In this document: positions 57,064 through 64,000 of the stretch, in pieces
Position numbering within the stretch: the first letter of the stretch is position 1
Layout of the letters: each line of letters starts with the position of its first letter
Source of the DNA: Oncomelania hupensis
Lineage: Eukaryota; Mollusca; Gastropoda; Littorinimorpha; Pomatiopsidae
DNA: 64,000 nt
Assembly (NCBI GenBank): GCA_036898135.1
Contig: CM072523.1
Coordinates: 38,528,951 to 38,592,950, forward strand
Direction: 5' to 3'
The notes under the pieces: model-generated
Databases searched by the model: none
Told to the model about the DNA's origin: nothing
Seen by the model: the letters and a program-made list of their open reading frames with translations, nothing else
Position numbers and translations under genes: made by a program

Positions 57064-57485
57064 AGTAATTTAATAATTCGATTATCCGCATGGAAGTAAA
57101 AAGCAACAGGTACTCTATTTCGTCTGTCTAAATCAGACGTCAGAGTCAGCCATAGTTGTTGATGTACAATAAAAAACGTGGATCGTATCTATTTCATTCA
57201 TAAATGGTTCAAGAAAAACTATCACCCACAAAGTGACAATCAAAATAGTCCTAAGAAATGAATAAACAAACAAATAAAATATTTTAATATGATAAGGAAA
57301 ATAGCAACAATTTATAATAAATCACCATGCAAGAATACATGCATGTGTGCGTGCGTACGTGGTGTGTGTGTATATGTGTGTGTGCGTGCGTGCATGTGCG
57401 TGTGTACATGTGTGGGCTGTATACAGGTGCACATTTGCTATTTGATGTTGTTGTTGCTGCTTTGTTTGTGTTGTAATTAAAATTT

Positions 57486-57999
57486 CTGTCTTTCTTTTTC
57501 TTTAACATTTGTATGTTGGTTGGTTGGTTTTAAATTATATGTCAAAAAACCACATAGACACTGATTCAAAATTTCAAAATTTATTCTATCAATATGACTA
57601 GAAAAGATTTCAAATTATGCATGCAAATCATATTGTTAACTATATATACCATAAACAATGAGGGGACGTCTTTATAAGCCGCGAGGCTTTAGGCAGCGAT
57701 GCCTGTCCTACACTACTACTACTACTACTACTAACAGTTTTTTTTAAACCCCTTGACTGCTTAGGACGACTTATCTCATCATACAATAGCGTGACGAGAG
57801 ACGCCAAATCTCATCATCATTATCGATCATCATTGTGACGTTTTTATCTTATTACTGTTAAAACTGTCAGCAAGACAAATATGAACCATTTGGAAAGCTC
57901 AAAACATTAGGTGTTTAACAATCATAATTAAGTTAGGTAGGGCATCTTTCTTTTTTTGGGGGGGGTGGGTGGGTGGCTGCCTGCTAGCTGTCCACCCTC
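57486..57999. other. Unique sequence upstream of PPM1L, no gene seen
   Basis: First sequence to the right of the duplicated block. Contains (ACT)n at 57712-57733 and a short segment rich in GCGAGGC/GCAGCGATGCC before it, and a poly-G tract at 57957-57967. Part of the PPM1L promoter probably lies just left of here (57064-57480), but no core element is identifiable. Confidence 0.4.
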
Positions 58000-58800
58000 A
58001 TTCACCCCGCCCACATGCCAGCAAAGCTGATATGCGCAAAACAGGGACAGCATCGACTCTGTACAAATTGGAGAGGCCAAGATCATACCATCTGACGTAG
58101 TGCGAAACCTAGGCTTGTACACTGACAGCCGACTAACCTTGTCAACGCATGTTAGTGTCATCGTGAGGACATGCTACTTTTACATCAGAAAGCTAGGCAG
58201 ACTTCGCCCATTGTAACATCTAAGAACAGCCAGATCAGTCGCAGCTTCTCTCATCCTTTCTAGATTGGATTATTGTAACAGCTGCCTCTGGGGACTATCC
58301 AAAACACAACTGCAGAGACTACAACTTGTTCAAAATACTGCAGCAATGATTGTTCTAAAACAAAAAAGGAATGAGCACATTTCACCTGGACTTCGCTCTC
58401 TTCATTGGCTGCCCGTTGAAAAAAGACTGGACTACAAAATCCTGGCACTGGCCTATCAGTGCTTCACGAGCACTGCTCCCACCTACCTCACACAACTGGT
58501 CTCCCCTTACCAACCCAGACGCGAACTCAGGTCAGGGATTCAGTGTAGACTTGAAACCCCCAGTGTGCGCACAAGCAACACAACCAAAAAGACTCTTGGA
58601 ATGCGCTCCTTCAAAAATTCTGCACCCACTCTGTGGAACTCCCTTCCCCTGAGCTTGAAGCAAGCTCCATCCCTGCCAAACTTCAGGAAAGGACTAAAAA
58701 CTTACCTGTTTCAATATGGCTGAATCATCGTCTTAGTGCGCGTAGAGCATGAACACTACATGGATTTTTGGCGCCTTACAAGATCACATCATCATCATAG
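58000..58800 (+). pseudogene. 3' end of an L2/CR1-like LINE (thumb and C-terminal region)
   Basis: The translation runs GEAKIIPSDVVRNLGLYTD, then a frame containing an in-frame TAA near 58217, then LDYCNSCLWGLSKTQLQRLQ, SLHWLPVEKRLDYKILALAY, and FKNSAPTLWNSLPLSLKQAP, ending about 58723. LDYCNSxLxGLP and LHWLPVxxRxxYK are hallmark post-RT sequences of L2/CR1-type LINEs in animals. The 3' end is GGCGCCTTACAAGATCACATCATCATCA. The RT core is absent and there is a stop, so it is a decayed fragment. It is distinct from the LINE at 54262-56597. Confidence 0.8.
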
Positions 58801-60331
58801 ACAAAAAGGACCCGGCCAATATTACCGCGCACTCATATATATATATATATATATAAAAATACAGCAATGACAATGCGATTGCCTCCATATCTCTTTCTCA
58901 CCATCTTTCATTTGGACAATAAATAAATAAATAAATTAATTAAAATTTAAAAAGTAAAAAAAATGAAACTGTTTTTAAAAATAATGTAAATAGAATATTT
59001 GTGTAGAAAATTAAATTACCTTTTAGAAATGTATAAGGGTTACCCAGTTATTTGTAATACTGCTCAAGCTAGAATTTGTGTTGATGTACATTTTTACAAT
59101 CTAGCCGCAGATTCATCTGGCAAATGGTTGCAACTCAGTGCAATTTCCCGCTTGGCAGCAAAAAAACAAATTGACCCAATTTATTTTTCATCTCTTATAT
59201 TGTGTCTCCTCTCCTCCTCCACCTCATCCAACCCACACTTTGTAACAGACCCATGCACCCACCAACATCCACAAATTTAATTATAGAATTTGCCATTATT
59301 GAAGTTTCAACATGTTGCACGTGTGTAGTGGTGGTGATGATGATGGTGGAGGTGGTTTGACACTTGCTGACGCCACCAGCAGAGAACTCTCTTAAAGTGG
59401 AGTCTGAAAGAGTTGCCAGCTGACCCAACCTATGATGGCGACCATTCGAGATTGCATGAACGGGCACAACACAAACTTTGATAGCACACTTTCTTTGTTC
59501 TAAAAGTCGTAGTTTTCTTAGACCACTGCCTTACTGAGACCGACAGTGTTCATTCTCCTTGTAATATCGGCAAAACAGTGTGATAGTTATCTGTAAAGAA
59601 GTTTGAAAGAGTTTGACAAGTGCGACCCCCGTCTCCATTTTCCCAGTGGCAGTGTCGTCGGCCTCGTGAGGTTACAGGACCCCAGCATCTCTGTTGCAAA
59701 TTTTTGAGTATTCATTGGTTGATGAAAGGTAATTATTTTGTTTTTAACAAGATGTGCAAAAGGTTATGCAAGAAAGTGGTTTGTGGACGAGAACGTGCAC
59801 GCCCACCTGTGTAAAGTGCACACTAAGAAAGGGAAGGGCTGTGTTGTGTGTTTGCAGACGACATGAGCTGAATGCTTGACAGCGACAAGTATGTCGTCAT
59901 CGTCGCCAATCCCTTTCGCTTGACTGTACTACTTACATACAATATATGTGCGTTTTGAATCTTATGTTACCTTTTGTTGTCTGACTAGACGACCTGCCCA
60001 GAGATATTTCATCCAGTTACTAGCTACGAACTATGTATGCAGGGAAAATTAAATACTAGGATTGAATGAACAGTTTGGTTAGAGTTTTCTTACATATTAT
60101 TGTTCAGTTATTTACATCAGTCAGTGAAAGAGAGACAAATTCTACAGCAAAAGTGTGTCGTGCCAAAATAGAAGGATTGGCTTTGTGGACTTTTTTTTTT
60201 TTTATCATTGTTAGCCTACTTTATTACACTAGAGGATAACATTTATTTTGATATGAAACATTTGGCAGTTTCGTGATTCCTTTCTGTGTTGGTGACAGTG
60301 GATACTATTTCTAGATTTCTCAGTTGTCACA
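58801..60331 (+). other. Upstream region of Rap2; possible 5' UTR exon
   Basis: Contains an AT microsatellite (58834-58856) and otherwise unique sequence. A possible untranslated exon ends at GATGAAAG|GTAATT (donor at about 59728). A possible acceptor TTTCTCAG lies 8 bp before the Rap2 ATG, with a pyrimidine tract upstream. These are splice-site guesses without transcript support. Confidence 0.35.
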
Positions 60332-60871
60332 ATGAAGGAATACAAGGTGGTAGTGCTTGGAAGTGGTGGTGTGGGTAAAAGTGCCCTTACAGTGAAGTTT
60401 GTGTCTGGGACGTTCATGGAAAAGTATGACCCAACAATTGAAGACTTCTACCGTAAAGAGATTGAAGTTGACGGGGCCCCTTCTGTGCTAGAAATTCTGG
60501 ACACGGCAGGGACGGAACAGTTTGCGTCCATGAGGGATCTATACATCAAGAATGGCCAAGGGTTTTGCATTGTCTTCAGCATCACCAGCCTACAGACATT
60601 CCAGGATATTAAGACTATGCGAGACCAGATCCAGCGGGTCAAAGGCCAGGACAGGATTCCCATGATCCTGGTGGGGAACAAGGCGGATCTGGAACTACAG
60701 CGGGAGGTGAACTTCCATGATGGTGCCTCATTAGCTCAGCACTGGGGCTGTCCATACCTGGAGTCATCAGCAAAAAGTACGCAGAATGTCAATGAACTAT
60801 TTATTGAAATTGTGCGAGAAATGAATAGTGCCCCAGTGAAGGAGACTAAGAGGTGTTGCAGTATTCTTTGA
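60332..60871 (+). CDS. RAP2: Rap2-type Ras-family small GTPase
   Basis: Single uninterrupted 179-codon ORF. Visible motifs: P-loop GSGGVGKS (residues 10-17, Gly12 retained), switch [10 protein letters not shown] with Phe39, the Rap2 signature (Rap1 has Ser there), DTAGTEQ with Thr61 typical of Rap proteins, NKAD (116-119), SAK (146-148), and C-terminal RCCSIL. The CaaX box CSIL ending in Leu predicts geranylgeranylation, with adjacent Cys175 a possible palmitoylation site. Rap2 proteins are GTP-dependent membrane switches acting through TNIK/MINK/MAP4K-type kinases in adhesion and cytoskeletal control. The start matches the family ([10 protein letters not shown]) with A at -3. The C-terminal hypervariable part is shorter than in vertebrate Rap2A. 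Which Rap2 paralogue it corresponds to cannot be told. Confidence 0.95.
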   Translation: MKEYKVVVLGSGGVGKSALTVKFVSGTFMEKYDPTIEDFYRKEIEVDGAPSVLEILDTAGTEQFASMRDLYIKNGQGFCIVFSITSLQTFQDIKTMRDQIQRVKGQDRIPMILVGNKADLELQREVNFHDGASLAQHWGCPYLESSAKSTQNVNELFIEIVREMNSAPVKETKRCCSIL

Positions 60872-61769
60872 AGTTTGACTGTTAATAGTAAATATGGTGA
60901 GTATACATTCTTTTATCTCTGTGAATTATCACTCTTTAGTATTAATAATTACTAAATTAATAATCATCACAGTAAAGATGCGTCCCCTGTAGAATGTGAA
61001 AAAGAGAATTAGAATTTTGCAAGGAAACATGCAATTTGGCTGGCACAAGACTAATATTACTTTACTCTTTAGTTTACTGTAAAAGTTGTAAATGTGCTAA
61101 ATGAAACAGTTGATAAATGAACAATGACAATTAATTTACACAATTATAAATGTTTTATATTATTAAATCAAACTTTACTTTTTCCTGGAATTCTTGTTTG
61201 AGGCTTTATTGTCAGTTTGTCACACCATACCAGTACTTTAATAAAGAATGTAGCAAGTGGGGATGGAATTGATGATAAAGAATGTTTCACATTTTACTAT
61301 GTGCAGTGTGAAAGCCTAAGAGTAAGAGAGATGTTTTGAGTATGAAGATCTAAGTGTAATAAGCATTGCAGGCTGCCACTTATCTCTAGGAAGTGGCACA
61401 GGAAACTACCAGCTTCAGGCTAGAGGCAGCCACGGTCAGGTCATTCACTGGGCTGGGTTGGTGGTAGTAATAGTCTTTTGTATGTTTGATGATGTGACTA
61501 TTTAACAGGCAATTTTCATATTACACTTTTGTCAGTACATTAAAATAATGTGCTTGTCTGATTTAATGAATTATTCTGACAAGCAGACAATTTATATAAC
61601 TCTCGTGAAACAATAAATTTTGTTAATTATACACTACATTGTAATTACATATTATTATGAGTCTTTGCCATCAATGGCATAATTTCTTATATTCTATCAT
61701 GGAAAATATAAGTTGTAGTGCCTGGGCCTACTATGAAGTTTATTATTCATTATAATGATTATTGTTATA
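60872..61769 (+). other. Rap2 3' UTR and flank
   Basis: AT-rich, no ORF. Contains the candidate poly(A) signal at 61240-61245. Nothing else recognised up to the mariner-derived element at 61770. Confidence 0.5.
61240..61245 (+). promoter_or_regulatory. Candidate Rap2 poly(A) signal AATAAA
   Basis: AATAAA in the gene's orientation 369 bp after the stop codon. The best hexamer in the first 400 bp downstream; no transcript evidence. Confidence 0.45.
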
Positions 61770-62525
61770 CAAGGGTTGGTTCATAAATATTTAGACTTTT
61801 AAAAATAAATACAAGAAGGCTTCATCAATTTGAAAAAAACAGTTTTTTACTCACAAAGCCTCATCATTTGGGACCACTTCAGTACTGTTCAACATACTCG
61901 CCACCGATTGCAATGCACTTTTTCATCCGATAAATCTAACAATCAAAACTGTGCGAAAATCAGCCAAATGCCGAAATGGTTCAGCTGATCTTCCACGGCA
62001 GAAATTAGGCTGCCCTATCTTCAAAATCAATTCCTTTCAGTTCATTCTTAAGTGGGGAACAGCCAGAAGTCACAAGGTGCCAAATCTGGCGAATAAGGCA
62101 GTGGTTCGAGGACATCGATCCCAGATTTGGTGAGAAACTGCAGTTTTTTTCGATTTGTGAGAAGCACATTGCCATGGTGAAGGATGAAGTTCTTTCGGGA
62201 TTTTTAAAAACTTCCGGAAGGCACAAGATTTGGCTGTTCCCTATCATTAAGAATGAGCTGAAAGGAATTGATTTTGAAGACAGGGATAGCCTAATTTCTG
62301 CCATGTAAGAGCTCAGCTGAACCTTTTGACTGATTTTTGGCACTGTTTTGATCGTTGGATTTATTGGATGAAAAAGTGCATTAAAATCGGTTGCGAGTAT
62401 GTAACTATGTTGAACAGCACTGAAGTGGTCCCAAATGATGAGGTTTTGTGAGTAAAATTTTTTTTTAAAAATTGATAAAGCCTTCTTTATTTTAAAAAGT
62501 CTCAAAACTTATGAACCAACCCTCG
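61770..62525. mobile_element. Mariner-derived long-inverted-repeat (foldback) element
   Basis: 756 bp flanked by TA (61768-61769, 62526-62527). Ends read AGGGTTGGTTCATAAATAT and, reverse complemented, AGGGTTGGTTCATAAGTTTT. Inverted similarity extends ~290 bp inwards, so both arms derive from the 3' part of a mariner transposase gene. The minus strand keeps PYSPDLAPCDFWLFP and MKKCIAIGGEYVE; the plus-strand arm keeps WMKKCIKIGCEYV. The segment LHHGN (near 62174) corresponds to the mariner LHHDN catalytic motif with Asp replaced by Gly. Several stops; not autonomous. Confidence 0.85.
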
Positions 62526-63104
62526 TACATGTTACTTGTTGAACATTATTTATTGGGTGAACTGGACAGTAGTCAGTGGATAATGATAAGTCAGCTGAAT
62601 GACTAAGAGTAAGAGGATTTAAAAAAGAAAGAAAATCTTGTTCAGGTCAGTTTGTTGAAAAGGACTGTAGATGTGATTTAACCCAACCACCCAACCTACA
62701 TCCTCCTGCCTTCTTTTATTTTAACCAGGCTACTAGTAGTTCTTACTATAGATAGACTTCAATCTCTTCTTCATTCTCCCCTCTTGAGTGCTCCAGTCCC
62801 CTTCTATAGAGCCTTTTGAAAGTATGCTGGCCTTGGGGTTTGTTAAAGCTGCTAATTTATTTTTTGGGATTGTATCATAACAAAAATAAGTACTAGGCTA
62901 AACAGTAATGAAAGATCAATTTTGCACTTGCAGTGGCAGACAAGGAAACATGCTAGACAGTTTCTTCTTCCCATAGACTTGTTGACTTCAGTGAGTCAGT
63001 CAGTAAACAAGAGAACTCACGATAATTTTATATTGTCAGAATCTATGGAAATGATCTGTCTAAATAATACATTATAACGAATATATATATATACTAGTGG
63101 TTTT
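62526..63104. other. Intergenic, no gene seen
   Basis: Unique AT-rich sequence ending in a short AT microsatellite near 63081-63092. Confidence 0.4.
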
Positions 63105-63126
63105 GTACCCTGGCAAGCCAGGGTAC
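63105..63126. repeat. Short perfect hairpin
   Basis: Ten-base arms GTACCCTGGC / GCCAGGGTAC with an AA loop, located between an AT repeat and the C-rich array. Confidence 0.8.
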
Positions 63127-63188
63127 ACAGGTTGCTGTTTAAAATGTAGACAGAGAGACAACTGTTGTCTGCGAGTTTCATTCGGACG

Positions 63189-63520
63189 ATGATACCTCCC
63201 CATATCCCCCTTGATACCTCACCATACCCCCCCTCTGATATCTCCCCGTCCCCCCCCCATGATGCCTCATCATACCCCCTTGATACCTCCCCGAACCCAC
63301 TTGATACCTCCCCATAACCCCTTGATACCTTTCGTACCCCCCTTGTAACCTACCTGTACCCTCCTTGATACTTCCCCGTTGATCGTTTCGCAGGTATGGA
63401 TGAAAGGAATCGACCATCACCATACCCCCTTATATATACCCGTATCCCCGTTATGCCTACCCATGCCCCTTTAAACCTACCCGTAGCCCCATTTTACCTA
63501 CACGTACCACCCCATCCCGA
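63189..63520 (+). repeat. C-rich ~20-bp minisatellite
   Basis: Variants of TTGATACCTCCCCATACCCC repeat about 14 times, interrupted near 63378-63422 by a non-repeat segment GTTGATCGTTTCGCAGG. The strand asymmetry (C-rich plus strand) is strong. The Gly/Tyr/Arg-rich minus-strand ORF is a by-product. Confidence 0.85.
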
Positions 63521-63526
63521 TCCTTG

Positions 63527-63571
<45 letters not shown>

Positions 63572-63687
63572 TTGAATAATACAAATAGAAATCATAAAAA
63601 ACACCAAGGTTTTAAAATAAAATTTGATATAAGATATTATAATTATACTAATAATTATTATTATTATTAGTTTATAAATAATAATAC

Positions 63688-63757
<70 letters not shown>

Positions 63758-63778
63758 GTACCACCCCATCCCGATCCT

Positions 63779-63837
<59 letters not shown>

Positions 63838-63960
63838 TTGAATACAGAATAATACAAATAGAAATCATATACACCAAGGTTTTAAAAGAAAATTTGATAT
63901 AAGATATAATATTAATAATAATAGTAATATTAATAATAATAATAATAAAGGTAAAAAGTC
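63503..63960 (+). repeat. Composite repeat: two ~250-bp units with long (TAA)n tracts
   Basis: The sequence CGTACCACCCCATCCCGATC followed by CTTG, then (TAA)n, ATTGAATA, ACAAATAGAAATCATA and CACCAAGGTTTTAAAA, occurs at 63503 and again at 63756. A further TAA array (63660-63755) lies between. This is a direct duplication of a larger unit that continues past the window end with diverged TAA/TAT repeats. Confidence 0.8.
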
Positions 63961-64000
63961 TAAATTAAAAAGAAAAATATCCATATTGTAGTGGGAAAAA

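Larger units (their letters stand above)
35520..57485 (+). repeat. Copy B of the ~22-kb duplicated locus (right haplotype contig)
   Basis: Begins at GAAGTTTAAAGGGTATGC immediately after the N run and matches copy A to ATTAAAATTT at 57485, after which sequence is unique and continuous to Rap2. 35520-50997 again holds no supportable gene apart from repeats. Copy B has its own 2.3-kb LINE in PPM1L intron 1 and lacks the two hAT-like elements and the RNase H LINE of copy A. Confidence 0.95.

Noticed and set aside
12238..57485. A genuine recent tandem duplication creating two PPM1L genes
   Set aside because: The exact 500-N join, the symmetric flank arrangement and the insertion-type polymorphisms fit two alleles better. 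Kept as the alternative to be tested by read depth.
62005..62505. 166-codon minus-strand ORF as a gene
   Set aside because: It lies wholly in the mariner foldback element and is in a different frame from the recognisable transposase remnant.
63178..63423. Gly/Arg/Tyr-rich repetitive ORF on the minus strand
   Set aside because: Produced by the C-rich 20-bp minisatellite; no start context, no non-repeat sequence, no homology.

Overview
This is a eukaryotic (metazoan) window, very probably from a lophotrochozoan invertebrate and most likely a gastropod mollusc. It is AT-rich and intron-rich, full of microsatellites, tRNA-derived SINEs, pogo/mariner/hAT-like DNA transposons and non-LTR retrotransposons, and it carries two clear animal signalling genes. 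The taxon is inferred from overall character only; no rRNA or mitochondrial marker is present.

Region by region. (1) 1-12.2 kb: the last three coding exons (1893-2075, 7735-7833, 8415-8633, + strand, all phase 0) of a gene I do not recognise, with two different non-autonomous pogo/Tigger-like elements (85-875 and 6268-7107) and decayed minisatellites downstream. (2) 12,238-35,019 (copy A) and 35,520-57,485 (copy B): the same ~22 kb locus present twice in direct orientation, separated by exactly 500 N. Copy A is continuous with the left flank and stops at the N run; copy B starts at the N run and is continuous with the right flank. This is the pattern of two allelic contigs scaffolded end to end, so I read it as an unpurged haplotypic duplication rather than a real tandem duplication. 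Each copy holds one complete four-exon, 357-residue PPM1L-type PP2C phosphatase gene on the minus strand. (3) 57.5-64 kb: a decayed L2/CR1-like LINE tail, an uninterrupted Rap2-type small GTPase ORF (60,332-60,871, +) divergent from PPM1L, a mariner-derived foldback element, and C-rich and TAA repeat arrays.

Because the two copies look like haplotypes, the window can be read as an allele comparison. The PPM1L proteins differ at two residues (P38T, L161I). The introns differ by several insertions: two related hAT-like elements with 6-bp target duplications and an RNase H-bearing LINE fragment in A, and a 2.3-kb LINE in B. A foldback element at about 26.2 kb (A) / 49.5 kb (B) has its central ~98 bp in opposite orientations in the two copies, i.e. 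an inversion between its inverted repeats. A non-autonomous retroposon family shares its 3' tail with the RNase H LINE and shows a clean nested insertion.

No operon-like or novel multi-gene system is visible. The interest lies in the assembly artefact and in the transposon biology it exposes.
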